The notes: a model not told the origin generated them from the sequence alone. A stretch of DNA of 64,000 nucleotides from Capsicum annuum (GCF_002878395.1 NW_025825179.1:543371-607370), one strand, 5' to 3'. Counted from the first letter of the stretch, positions 45,046-56,279 are shown. A program made the numbers and translations.

Positions 45046-46005
45046 CTAGCATGATGGCCGAGTAGATAATTGAGCTCTACAGCATGGTGTGGCTGGTCTG
45101 CCTCTCGTATTTGACATCATCATCATAAGACCATACAGCCTACCCAATGCCTTATCAGTCCTTGTTTGTCGCTCCAACATGGTCAAAATCAGGCCAGCTT
45201 CCCCAGATGTACTCCTTGCAGTAGTTACATCCACAGGGCGAGTGATAACCTCGGGCTTGTAATCCAGATCCTCTTTATCCACCGTTTGCCTTTGTAAAAA
45301 TCTAGTAACTAAACCTATAAACCCAAAACTATGCCCCACCTGGGTACGCGCCTTTTTCATCATAGGAAAAATGACATTACCCACATTTATCTCCACATCA
45401 GAACACATCAGGACATAGATCAAACATACCCTATCCCGAGTAACCTCCGTTACATGCTTGCCTTGAATCAAGCATTAATAAATAATATGACCCCACATCC
45501 TTGCTTCCTTATTCATCTGAGCATAAGGGAAGGAAGAGTGCAAACCTGTAATACGATGCCTGGTCCAACAAGCTAAGAATCGCTGACCACATAACAAATG
45601 CCTGATATATGCATATGGAGGAGAAATAATAAACTGCCTTAAGAAATTTAGGTTTGCTTTTGGTATCCCCAACAAATTATTAATATTAGCAGCAGTGAAT
45701 CTCATCACTTTCCTGGGAACCTTCAACAAATGTTTAGGATGACTAGGGTCCCAATTAGCAGAAAACTCTCTAAGTACAAATTACACTCAATCAGCTGTGG
45801 AAGATGAAATTCATATTGATATCCTTAATTCTCCATACCATGGACGGACATTCTCTGATGAGGATGACACGATCAATATATACCTCCAGTATATACTTGG
45901 CATCCATATGTTGGGAATACCACTGCTTTTCATCCTTGCGTACAACTTTGAATTGAAATTTACAAACCCACCCTCACTGAAGTGGTGGGGCCCTAGGTAC
46001 CCTAG
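45046..46005 (-). pseudogene. Third ORF: 'putative plant transposon protein' domain
   Basis: This ORF sits after integrase, the env-like position of Athila elements. Reading leftward: LREFSANWDPSHPKHLLKVP, then FTAANINNLLGIPKANLNFL, CGQRFLACWTRHRITGLHSS and FPYAQMNKEARMWGHIIY. After an in-frame TAA at 45475-45477 it continues GKHVTEVTRDRVCLIYVLMC, NVGNVIFPMMKKARTQVGHS and FGFIGLVTRFLQRQ. The pattern (VREFxxNW, LLxGxxxxWxxRH, VTxxRVxLIYxLM, G.LIT.LC.) is that of the domain often annotated 'putative plant transposon protein' in Solanaceae (Pfam Transposase_32 as I recall). Function is unknown. No signal peptide or membrane helix is visible. One nonsense codon splits an otherwise continuous frame of about 230 codons. 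Confidence 0.75.
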
Positions 46006-47302
46006 TTAGTTGACCTCAAATGGTCTGCTTCTCTTCCTAGCAGGTGTAGAAGGTCCTGCCTTTGTCTTCCCCTTACTTGGTTATGGTTCCATTATTCTTA
46101 TAATACAAAAGATGCAACAAACATTTGAGTATGTTAAACTTGGGACTAGCTAAACTGAATGTGCATTACAGATGACTTTGCACCCCACACTTAGTTATGA
46201 GCTAGAACACATGCCTTAAAATCTATAGTACTCAGACTTCCCTTTGTTGACCTCACTATGACATTCAAATACATCTTATTGCTCTGCGGAATACCACAAC
46301 CTTATACTTTTCCTCAACACAAAACATCATCTCATCTATTCCCATCTAATTACTCAATAGAAGAGTAATTTGTCTACAATTCTACTAACTCGACTAACCT
46401 CAAATAAAATTAACCCTAACTTCCTAAACCTTCTTGATTCACACGTCTAGCTATATTTCCCTACATTCCGTGACTTCACACCTAACATTTGAAAAATAAT
46501 TTCCCCCTAATACCATCTGTATATAACTAATCTATTATAACATCACAAAGATTACAAGACAATATATCACAAGCAATACTAAAATTGATAACTTCTAAGA
46601 TAGGGAAAAATAATATTAAGCCCTAAAACGCTAGCCAACATTACAGGTCACAAATAAAAAGAAGCAAAGTTACATCTTAAAACACATACCTCAAAGGTTG
46701 AAAGAGGGATGAAAATTTGGAAAAATTTTAGGAGGTTTTAGGAGAAAAATTTGAAAATACGGCGCTTGAGTGGGAAATAAGAGGGTTTAGGGTTTTGGAG
46801 GGGATATATATAGAGGGGCAGGTCGGGTTAGCTTAAATTCAAAATTTCTGCCCAATTTTAACCCCCTCCACGATGCGGTAATATCACATATACCTACTGG
46901 AAAATGCCAATTACCATTTAACTACCCACCGCGATGCGCTAAATTTTGCGTTAAGACACTATGAATTGATAATTGTCAATTTTCCAAGTTACGCGTCGCA
47001 CTGAAAATCATGACAGGCTATTGGAATTTGATAATTGTCAAATCACCCTTCTCCGCGTCACGATGGAAATCGTAGATCCTTCCTGGAATTTGACAATTGT
47101 CAAAATACCCAGTTCCGTGTCGCACCATTCTTCAAAATCAGATTTCCTTGTGTAATTTTCACTTGTTTCTTACCTGAGAAAATCCCCACTTACACATATT
47201 AATTTGCAAATCAGATTGCTTTCCTCAATTGTGGCAATCTCCTCATTTTCACTTTGAAATTCCCCACAATCTCAAACAAAAACAACAAAAATTGTAAGTA
47301 AA
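46006..47302 (-). other. Spacer between pol and third ORF
   Basis: No recognisable protein is encoded. On the minus strand a leader-like stretch and GC-richer words (GCGACGCGTAAC, GACGCGGAG) occur at 46860-47130 in three loosely related copies. A partial polypurine-like motif lies at 46181-46193. Confidence 0.55.
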
Positions 47303-47328
47303 AGTGGGTTGCCTCCCACTCAGCACCT
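47303..47328 (-). other. Hairpin motif A after pol
   Basis: On the plus strand AGTGGG-TTGCCT-CCCACT, then C and AGCACCT. The 6-bp stem has a 6-nt loop. On the transcript strand it reads AGGTGCT, G, AGTGGG, AGGCAA, CCCACT. Related hairpins with compensating stem changes lie at 47419-47446 and 52038-52063. Confidence 0.75.
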
Positions 47329-47418
47329 TAGTTTTGGTCATGGCATGACTCATCTTTTTGTATTTATCTTTTCGTTTTGATTTTACAATCTAAAAATTAA
47401 ACTACCTATTACAATACA

Positions 47419-47446
47419 TATGTGGGTTGTTTCCCACATAGCACCT
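47419..47446 (-). other. Hairpin motif B after pol
   Basis: TATGTGGG-TTGTTT-CCCACATA, an 8-bp stem and 6-nt loop, with AGCACCT overlapping the last stem base. It begins 33 nt downstream of the integrase stop codon on the transcript strand. Confidence 0.75.
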
Positions 47447-47478
47447 TATTTTACATCATGGAACGACTTAGCTCATCA

Positions 47479-48836
47479 TCATTCATAAGCAAAAGTGATA
47501 GATTCCTTGTGCTTATCCGGATGATCCGCCCAATAATGCTTTACACTCTGTCCATTAATAAGGAACTTCTCTGTCTTCTCTTTATTCCATAACTCCACAG
47601 CTCCATGAGGTGTCATACGCCCCACCTCAAAATGTCCAAACCATTTTGATCATAATTTTCTCAAAAACAACTTAAGCCGTGAATTAAACAACGAAACAAG
47701 TTGTCCGGGTTCAAATTCCCTTACTTGAATTTTCTTGTCATGCCATCTTTTGGTCTTTTCCTTGTAAATCTTGGAATTTTCATAGGCGTGGAGTCTAAAC
47801 TCATCAAGCTCATTCAGTTGCAATAACTTTCTTTCCCCCACGACAGTCATCTCAGAGTTCAGCTTCTTCACCACCCAATGTGCTTGTTGTTCCAACTCTA
47901 CAGGAAGATGACACGCCTTACCATACACCAAGCGATATGGAGATGTCCCAATAGACGTCTTGTATGTTGTTTGATATGCCCAAAGTACATCATCTAGCTT
48001 CTCTGACCAATCTTTTCTCTGCCCATTCATGATTTTCTAAAGTATTTGCTTAATCTCCCGATTGGATACCTCTACTTGTCCACTCATTTGAGGATGGTAC
48101 GCAGTGGCAACCTTGTGCCTAACACCATACTTAGCAAAAAATTTTTTGAACCAGGTGTTGATAAAGTGCGTACCTCCATCACTAATTATTGCTCTTGGCG
48201 TACCAAATCTAGAAAATATGTTCTTCTTCACAAACTTTAGCACCACTCTTGCATCATTAGTCAAACTTGCCATAGCTTTCACCCATTTATAAACATAGTC
48301 CACCACTATAATAATGTATAGATTACCTTTCAAAGGTGGGAATGGGCCCATGAAATCGATCCCCCAAACATAAAAGAATTCCACTTCTAAAGTATTATTG
48401 AGGGGCATCTCATGATGCTTAGATTTAGTACCCAACCTTTGACATTGATCACAATTCTTTACAAAAGCCACTGTTTCTCTAAACAGAGTCGGCCAAAAAA
48501 ACCTGGTTGCAACACTTTCCACATAGTCCTCTCACCCCTATGATGTCCACCATATGGAAATGAGTGGAAATCTTGTAACACCTTTGAGAATTCAGCCTCT
48601 GAAATACACCTACGAATCACTCCATCTGGTCCCTGCTTGAAAAGGTATGGTTCATCCCAAATGTAAGCATGAGAATCATGGAGTAATTTCTTCCTTTGTT
48701 GTGTGCTAATTTCAGGAGGGTACACCTCACAAGCCATCAAGTTCACAATGTCAACATACCATGGGAACTCAACTGCATCCAATGACATTAACTTCTCATT
48801 AGGAAACTCTTCCTCAATACTCAGAAAGTCATCCAA
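47479..48836 (-). pseudogene. Athila-like integrase
   Basis: Integrase inserts the cDNA into the host genome. The N-terminal zinc-binding region reads DEPYLFKQGPDGVIRRCISE, then [14 protein letters not shown], and after a frameshift near 48500 [20 protein letters not shown] (HHCC pattern). The core has all three acidic residues: [21 protein letters not shown] and [17 protein letters not shown] stop follows at about 48036, then [40 protein letters not shown] and the C-terminal [18 protein letters not shown] further stop after FLRKL precedes LINGQSVKHYWADHPDKHKE, ending at 47479. The [10 protein letters not shown] and [20 protein letters not shown] phrases are typical of Athila integrases. One frameshift and at least two stops disable it. 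Confidence 0.92.
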
Positions 48837-48839
48837 AAT

Positions 48840-48998
48840 ATGGTCTCAATTTTCCAGCCATGACAAGTGATCAACAACTTGATTTTCAGCTCTCTTTCTA
48901 TCTCGCACCACAAGATCAAATTCCTGAAGTAGAAGAATCCACCTAATTAGTCGTGGCTTCACATCCTTTTTGTTCACAAGATACTTAATGACAACATA
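48840..48998 (-). pseudogene. Athila-like RNase H, distal piece
   Basis: The minus-strand reading [20 protein letters not shown], then [20 protein letters not shown] and VVDH continues directly from the RNase H text at 54875-54900 (KVIIHTDHT). The guest element 48999-54874 separates them. A stop (TAA or TGA) ends the piece at the integrase N-terminus near 48840. Confidence 0.88.
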
Positions 48999-50516
48999 TG
49001 ATAACACTCAACTCACATGACAATTTAGTGCAAGACGGTCGTTGTCAATATATTTATCCAACTTTGGAGTTGGGGTCGAATTCACAGGGAACAATGTGAG
49101 TGGTGATTAAACTAATTTAAAACTATAGCTACAAGTTGAATTCAAATAGATGATATGAAAAGATAAAATGGGGTTTTTTTAGTTTAGCAAGTAATTATTG
49201 ATCACTTTAGCTTCAGTGTTCGTAGTCAAAAGTTTATGGAAAAAACCAGAATTATGTTCACTAGGGGTTTTGATACTTAACAGATGCTAATGGTGGTTCA
49301 ATATTTTCACAGTAGGTTGGAAAACAAGTTATATTTTTCAAAGTTATGCCTAAATGTCTCTCGACCTACTTAAGCATTTAATTACCTAATCCTCTCGGAC
49401 TTAGGGAATTTATATTCATAACTAGATTTTACCTCAGGTTAATCAACCTTGTTAGACCGTCAATTATTAAATGAAAGTTTTTAGTGCTTCCAAATCCCTG
49501 TCAATAATTCACTTCCTACTGTATTGATTTCTTATCTCGAGCAAATCAAAGCAGGTGCTATCTATTGTTTGCAACCAATAGACAATAATTAAAATCTTGG
49601 AATTATCAAGGAGTCTTATTACCTTTTCAATCTTAAACACTTAGCATCTTACCAAAATTTAACCCATAGATCCCATAATTCGGGTTAGAGGGGTTTAGCC
49701 GCTCATGATGTAATGATTGGAACAACTAGATGAATTCATAATTTGAAATATAAACTTACCATAATATGAATAATAACTAGTGATTCTCAAATTAGATCAC
49801 AATTAGAATCCCCAAAGTATTGATGGAAATCTCTTCAAAGTTAATTGCTTGTTCAAGCCAAGAAACTAGAGAGAAAAGTAACAAAATACATGTCTCCTAA
49901 AAGCTATTCGGAACTCCTTAGAAAACCCTAAACAATGCTTTAAATAGTTTACCCTAATTATGGAAACAAAATCATAGAGTGCAGAAATTTCTCGGATAGG
50001 TGACACCATTCGTGACGCCTTATCAGGAGGCTGATGACTTATCACAAATGTCATATCTTCTCTTTGATTTTGACATTTACTGCCTTAGGCTGATGATGAA
50101 CTGTGATGTCTTATCAACTCTTTGATGACTTATCACGAATGTCGTCAAGTCTCTACCACATCTCTCATGTTATTCCTTAGGCTGACGGTAATTTTGACGA
50201 CCTATCAACTCCTTGATGGCTTAGCACAAAATGTCGTCACAACTCTCAACTCAGGTCCATTCTCTGTCGAAGGATGATGATGAAGCTGATAACTTATCAC
50301 AGGGCTGATGACTTATTAGTAATGTCTTCGACCACACTTCTATTCTAATTACTTCAGATTTCACTTCTTTTACTTCCATCCTTGTTGGTTCTCTAGCATC
50401 TTAGCTTCTACTGCAAAATCAAACATAAAATATTAAAAAATGACAAAAGTTTCTTAAGACTATGCAATTATTCTTAGTTCAAAGCCTCAAATATGTTAGC
50501 ATCAGCTCACACATCA
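48999..50516 (-). repeat. Guest element LTR (3' LTR)
   Basis: 1518 bp, starting TGATAACACTCAAC and ending CTCACACATCA on the plus strand. It includes a run of TGATGACTTATCAC-type words (50040-50330), a short degenerate repeat alternating GATGAC and CTTATCA. The ORF at 49866-50054 is part of the LTR and recurs at 54235-54438. Confidence 0.88.
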
Positions 50517-50534
50517 ACACCCTCAACTTAAAAC
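50517..50534 (-). other. Polypurine-like tract of the guest element
   Basis: Minus strand GTTTTAAGTTGAGGGTGT directly before the 3' LTR start TGATGTGTGAG. It shares the shape TTTAAGT-purines with the host element's tract at 43041-43058. Confidence 0.5.
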
Positions 50535-52037
50535 AATTTCTTGTCCTCAAGCAACTCAAACATAACTAAGAGAATACAAAATACATTTGGCAGTCAATTA
50601 TCTATATCATCTCAAATGTCTTCACCATCTCTAAGGTCAGTCAATTCAAGAACAGCTGTGTATATTATTGAAGGACAACATTGCAACACACAGGAATCAA
50701 GATATGACACCAAATCAGCAACACAATCATGTATGCATCAAGTTTACACTATCCAAACAAGTCAGTAACTAGCGATGTAACCAGTGTACCCTCACTACAA
50801 AGAGATCCCCCTTTTCTCATATCAGACATCACATATATAACCATGGGGACAATCACAAGACACTCACTCTCAGAATGAAGTTCCAATCAATGTATGCCGA
50901 ATACCATAGGCTTGACCTTATTTTCATTACCAAGGTCTTCAGACATGTCAACTAGGATCACTATAGGTCTTCTCTTTGGCTTGTAATGTAGGCTAGGGGC
51001 TGGTATGATACACAAGGATATTTAAAGTAATTAATCCTCCTTGGCACTGCATAATTTTTGGGGTCTCGCTTATCAACCTATATCTTATTTCTCCCTTTCT
51101 TGATTAAATCACATTCAAGCTGGGTGTAGTTTTTATTCATTAATTTTTTTCACAATTTTTCTTTTCTCATTATTTTTCTACCACACCCAGCCTTGCATAC
51201 TTTTTTTTTCAATTTATTATCCTTCTTCGTACTTACTTTACATCACGCACCCCTATGATAGCCACCCTCAACTTAGGCTATCTGCCTAAGTCAAAGTGCA
51301 CAATGTCCGAGGAGGACCAGGGGAAAAATAAGTTCATTGTGATACAAATGGGAAGGTGATAGGTATAATAAAAAGAATAGGCGTTCAGGCTCAAAATTAG
51401 GATTAAGGGATATTATTCACACATGGAAGGTCATTTAGGCTAAAAGTGGACTAATATCAACAATGGCCTATGATTTTTTCCTAACCGCTATCCTACAACC
51501 AAGGCAAGATCAACCGAGCAAGTTTTGGATTTAACACAAACGGGAACTAGGTATTATCTCACACACACATGCCACAAAGGTACATCACAAGCTACTACCC
51601 ATTCGGTTCATGCAATTATTAGCAGTGATTATTATGTCACTAGTACTAATGCCATAACAAGATACACAGTGGTCATACATAAATGTGTATCACACAGTCA
51701 TAAAATAGACCATTGGAGAGACGTACAAAAATCAACAAAAACATGTTAACTGCCTAAGGTACTTGTATTTCTCCTAGTCAACTACAACATTTTACAATAA
51801 ATCACAATACGCCTAAACATTCCGGCTCTACTAGGAACAAAACTCCGGGGAAAGAGGCACGACAACAAAAACTCCAGGAGAACATCAACATCCATAAGTA
51901 GCCCCACCCTTAACTTAAAATCATGCAAGGTCCCTAATGCGTCAAACCAAAATAAGAGAGTTAGAAACATACCTGTGGCACCATGGGTGTGAAGATCTGA
52001 TGTCAATCACATAATACGAATACAAAAAACAAAATAC

Positions 52038-52063
52038 CTTGGGTTTCCTCCCAAGCAGCACCT
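52038..52063 (-). other. Hairpin motif C after the guest ORF
   Basis: CTTGGG-TTTCCT-CCCAAG followed by C and AGCACCT on the plus strand, 100 nt downstream of the 209-codon ORF's stop on the transcript strand. The first two stem pairs differ from motif A as C-G and T-A instead of A-T and G-C, keeping the pairing. Confidence 0.75.
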
Positions 52064-52162
52064 AATTAAGTGTCGCGGTACGACATTATTTAGTCATCCT
52101 TTATCCCTCCACTTAGATGATTTGAATTTTCGGTCCATCTTTTGATCTTTACTTCTTTTAGG

Positions 52163-52792
52163 TCAGTTGGCCAAAGTTGAGGGCGTGATAAGGAATATTC
52201 TATCATGCCACTTCAAAGACTTGAATCGCTTGCCCAATTTTGCATCAAAATTTTGTGTGGGCTCATTGGGAAGAAGTGAGGATCTTAAAAAGCCACTAAA
52301 TGGACATCGATATTTAGGCTTCTTAGCTTTTACGATTGGGATTGTGGTATACCCTTTTGGAAAGATAAACTTCAAAATGTAAGAATTTTCCTCCTCATTT
52401 TCAAAATTCGTCATTTGCTTAGGTGATTTGACTTTCATCACATCCACCATGGATAATGTTGAAAAGTGGTCCGAATGAGGACTAACTCTAACTTCCAGAG
52501 TAGCATCCCTATTAGTATCTTTACCCCGAAATGGACTAGAGTCTTCACAAGGATTGTTCTTGATTTCCTCTTTTGCCTCTAGCACCATTTCCCCAATCTT
52601 GGCATCATCCCTCATGGTTGGTTCGGTTGGTTGGGAAATCTCCAAGGGTTGATCAATGTCAAGCTCATCATCAGTAGAGGATTCTTTCTCCTCATATTCA
52701 CACTCTTTGATTAGTCTAAATGATTCCACAGACAAGATATCATCTAAACATAATGTAGAAGAGTGCTTTGGATGATTGACCTCGATATCCAT
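52163..52792 (-). CDS. Guest element ORF, 209 aa, unrecognised
   Basis: An intact frame beginning MDIEVNHPKHSSTLCLDDIL and ending RIFLITPSTLAN. The first half is acidic (KECEYEEKESSTDDELDIDQ); the second is basic with FIFPKGYTTIPIVKAKKPKY and RCPFSGFLRSSLLPN. No known domain is recognised. The stop precedes hairpin motif C by 100 nt, the same relation as pol to motifs A and B in the host element. Being the longest open frame in the window, in a dead neighbourhood, it hints at selection or recent origin of the guest. It could be a gag-like or RNA-binding protein; that is a guess. Confidence 0.55.
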   Translation of the reverse strand: MDIEVNHPKHSSTLCLDDILSVESFRLIKECEYEEKESSTDDELDIDQPLEISQPTEPTMRDDAKIGEMVLEAKEEIKNNPCEDSSPFRGKDTNRDATLEVRVSPHSDHFSTLSMVDVMKVKSPKQMTNFENEEENSYILKFIFPKGYTTIPIVKAKKPKYRCPFSGFLRSSLLPNEPTQNFDAKLGKRFKSLKWHDRIFLITPSTLAN

Positions 52793-52924
52793 CTCCCCTA
52801 TCCTTTATATTTCCTTGTTAAATACCCTAATTTGTTGACATATATCACATATGATATCATTCATTGTGTCCACACGATCCAACATTAGTTGAAGCATAGC
52901 TTCAATGCCACTCTTTTCGGTGCT

Positions 52925-53209
52925 TTATTCTTTCTTTTCTTGACCAAAAGACCTATCAAAATCATAAGAAGAACTAGAATTTGGGTTAGCACAATGGGGG
53001 GAGGGGGCCTTTAGGCAATCACTCCAATGTCCATCTTGACCACCACATACAGAACAATCATACTCCTGATAGGATGGAGATGGTGCACATATCTCTCTCC
53101 AAGAAGCATATCTACAGTCTTGCCGAAAGTAAGGTCCATCACAATATGGACATAGATTATCAAGATAAGATTTCCAACCTCCAAGATTATGTTCATTCCA
53201 TGATGCCAT
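52925..53209 (-). CDS. Guest element ORF, 94 aa with zinc-knuckle-like Cys motifs
   Basis: Starts MASWNEHNLGGWKSYLDNLC. It has CPYCDGPYFRQDC and CSVCGGQDGHWSDC; the second is a CxxC-x5-H-x3-C array close to a retroviral zinc knuckle. The tail is Ser-rich (NPNSSSSYDFDRSFG). It begins about 130 nt after the primer site, where gag would start, so a nucleic-acid-binding gag remnant is plausible. The frame is intact but ends well short of the next ORF. Confidence 0.55.
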   Translation of the reverse strand: MASWNEHNLGGWKSYLDNLCPYCDGPYFRQDCRYASWREICAPSPSYQEYDCSVCGGQDGHWSDCLKAPSPHCANPNSSSSYDFDRSFGQEKKE

Positions 53210-53338
53210 AGTAGTAAGTAAACTAAAATAAAAATCTACCTAACATAAGAAATAAAAGTAAACTAAAAACAAATATTTACAAGTTTGAATTCAAGCAAGT
53301 AGGCTAGAATTCAAAACCAATTCAATACGCCAAATTTT

Positions 53339-53356
53339 TCCTCGACAATGGTGCCA
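53339..53356 (-). other. Primer binding site, tRNA-Asp type (guest)
   Basis: Minus strand TGGCACCATTGTCGAGGA, 4 nt after the 5' LTR end. The Athila-type site I recall is TGGCGCCGTTGCCGGGGA; four changes are seen. Confidence 0.7.
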
Positions 53357-53360
53357 TTTT

Positions 53361-54874
53361 TGAGAACACTCAACTTACATGTCAATTTAGTGCAAAGCGG
53401 TCATCGTCAATATATTTACCCAACTATGGAATCAGGGTCAAATCTACAGAGAACAATGTGAGTGGCGATTAAACTAATTTGAAACTATTGCTACAAGTTG
53501 AATTGAAATAGATGATACAAAAAGATAAAATAGGGGTTTTTAGTTTAGCAAGTAATTATTGAACACTTTAGCTTCAGTGTTCGTAATCAAGAGTTTATAG
53601 AAGAAACCATAATTATGTTCACCAGGGGTATTGGTACTTGACAAATGCTAATGGTGGTTCAAGATTGTCACAGTAGGACAACAAGTTATACTTATCGAAG
53701 TTATGCCTAAATGTATCTCGACCTACTTAAGCATTTAATTACCTAAGACTCTTGTACTTAGGGAATTTATATTCATAACCAGATTTCACCTCAGGTTAAT
53801 CAACCTTGTTACAACATCAATTATTTAATGGAAGTTTTTAGTGCTTCCAAGTCGCTATCAATAATTCACTTCCTACTATATTTGATTTCTCATCTCAAGC
53901 AAATCAAAGCAGGTGCTATCTATTGTTTGGAACCAATAGACAATGATTAAAATCTTAGAATTATTAAGGAGTCCTATTACCTTTTGAATCTTAAACACTT
54001 AGCATCTTACCAAAACTTAAACCATAGATCCCATAATTCAGGTTTGAGGGGTTTAGCCACTCATGATGTAATGATCGGAACAACTAGATGAATTCATAAT
54101 TTGAAAGATAAACTTACCACAAGATGAATAATAACTAGTGATTCTCAGATTAGATACAATAGGAATCCCCAAAGTATTGATGGAAATCTCTTCAAAGTTA
54201 ATTGCTTGTTCAAGCCAAGAAACTAGAGAGAAAATTAACAAAATACATGTCTACCAAAAGATGTTCGAAACTCCGTAGAAAACCCTAAACAATGCTTTAA
54301 ATAGTTCACCCTAATTATGGAAACAAAATCATAGAGTGCAGCAATTTCTCGGACAGGTGACGCCATTCGTGATGCCTTATCAGGAGGCTGATGACTTATC
54401 ACAACTATCGTCAGCTCCTCTTTAATTTTTACATTCACTGCCTTAGGCTAACGATGAACTGTGACGTCCTATCAGATCCTTGATGAATTATCATGAATGT
54501 CGTTATGTATCTACCTCATCTCTCATGTTCTTCCTTAGGCTGATGGTAATTTTGACGACCTATCAGCTCCTCGATGGCTTATCACAAAATGTCGTCATAG
54601 CTCTCAACTCAGGTCCATTCTCTGTCCAAGGCTGATGATGAAGCTGATAACTTATAACAGGGATGACAACTTATTAGAAATGTCCTCAACCACACTTCTC
54701 TTCTAATTACTTCAGATTTCATTTCTTTTGCTTCCATCTTTGTTGGTTCTCTAGCATCTTAGTTTCTACTGCAAAATCAAACATAAAACAATCAAAAATG
54801 ACAAAAGTTGCTTCAGACTTTGAAATTATTCTTATTTAAAAGCCTCAAATATGTTACCATCAGCTCACACATCA
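53361..54874 (-). repeat. Guest element LTR (5' LTR)
   Basis: 1514 bp, starting TGAGAACACTCAAC and ending CTCACACATCA on the plus strand. It pairs with 48999-50516 and also carries the TGATGACTTATCAC-type words at 54370-54660. Confidence 0.88.
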
Positions 54875-56270
54875 GTATGGTCTGTATGAATAATGACCTT
54901 GGTACCAACTAAGTAAGATCGAAACTTGTTGAATGCATATACCGCAACCAACATCTCTTTCTGTGTAACTGTGTAGCTAACTTAAGCATCATTCAACACC
55001 TTGCTAGCATAGTAGATCGATTGAAATGCCTTTTATTTTCTCTCACCCAACACTGCTCCCACTGCAATGTCACTAGCATCACATATCAACTCAAAAGGTA
55101 ACTCCCAATCTGGTGTTATCAAAATATATGCTTCCATCAAATTCTTCTTAAGCTTTTCAAAAGCTTCTTGGTAATCAGACCCGAACTCAAACTTGGCTTC
55201 TTTTTCTAACAATTTGCACATGGGACTTGCAATCTTTGAGAAATCTTGAATGAATGGTCTATAGAACCCAGCATGTCCTAAAAAACTCTGCACTCCCTTG
55301 ACTGTGACTGGATGAGGCAACTTTTCAATTACTTCCACCTTTGCTTTTTCCACTTCCATCCCTTTGCATGAAACTTTATGGCCTAAGACAATTCCTTCCT
55401 TAACCATAAAATGACATTTTTCCTAATTCAACACCAAGCTTGTTTCTTCGCATCGAGCTAGAACTTTGTCGAGATTTCGCAAACACTTTTAAAATGAATT
55501 ACCATACATAGAGAAACCATCCATGAATACCTCCATAAATTCTTCCACTATGTGTAAAAATATCGCCATCATATACCTCTGAAATGTAGAAGGTGCATTG
55601 TATAAGCCGAAGGGCATGCGTCTGAACACATATGCACTGTATGGACAAGTGAACGTGGTATTCTATTGGTCTTTTGGTGCTATGCTTATCTAATTGTAGC
55701 CAGAGTACACATCCAGAAAAAAATAATACTCTTGCCCTGCCAATCTATCCAGCATTTGACGAATGAAGGAAATTGGAAAGTGATTTTTATGAGTTGCTTC
55801 GTTCAATATCCGATAATCTATACATATTCTCCAACCGGTCACTGTACGTGTGGGAAATAACTAATTATCATCATTGGTCACTACTGTCATTCCTCTTTTA
55901 TTGGGTATACAGTGCATCGGACTCACCTATTTGCTATCGAAAATTAGGTAAAAAATACCACTATCTAACCACTTGATAACTTCTTTCCTGACCACTTCCT
56001 TCATCACAGGATTCAACCTTCATTGTTGCTGCACTCTAGGTTTGTACCCCTCTTCCATGTAAATACTATGCATGCAAGATATTGGATTGATTTCAAAAAT
56101 GTCAGACATTTGCCAGCCAATCACCTTTTTTCTCCTTTTGAGATTTTGAATGGTATTACCTGTATGTTGAATGGTACTTAAGTTCCTAGTTTATGGTGGG
56201 GCCCTCATATGATAGTACTTATCTACCTCATCAACCCTCATCTAACAGTGTGCTACAGCTTCCTTTACCT
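54875..56270 (-). pseudogene. Athila-like reverse transcriptase and RNase H, proximal piece
   Basis: Reading leftward, RT text in several frames leads to EVFMDGFSMYG at about 55505-55530, where gypsy RTs have the catalytic FMDDFSVYG-type motif. The second Asp codon is GGT, Gly (55515-55517). Then MVKEGIVLGHKVSCKGMEVE, IEKLPHPVTVKGVQSFLGHA and GFYRPFIQDFSKIASPMCKL follow, the RT connection. RNase H follows with LPFELICDASDIAVGAVLGE, where CDASD holds a metal-binding Asp, and KVIIHTDHT at the guest junction. Frame breaks occur near 55400-55430, 55480 and 55030. RT is dead by both active-site change and frameshifts. Confidence 0.9.
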
Positions 56271-56279
56271 GTACATCTA

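Larger units (their letters stand above)
48999..54874 (-). mobile_element. Nested non-autonomous LTR element (5.9 kb)
   Basis: Direct repeats 48999-50516 and 53361-54874 (about 1.5 kb each, TGA...CATCA on the plus strand) flank a 2.84 kb interior. It splits the Athila-like RNase H. On the minus strand a tRNA-Asp-type primer site abuts the 5' LTR (53339-53356) and a polypurine-like tract abuts the 3' LTR (50517-50534). No protease, RT or integrase is present. Two ORFs (53209-52925 and 52792-52163) and a hairpin motif shared with the host element are inside. It is therefore a LARD-like element that probably depends on Athila-type proteins. The flanking bases (CATAC and CATAT overlapping the terminal CA on the minus strand) only suggest a target duplication. 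Confidence 0.87.

Noticed and set aside
48994..54879. Exact target duplication for the guest element
   Set aside because: The flanks agree only approximately (CATAC and CATAT, overlapping the terminal CA), so I do not claim it.
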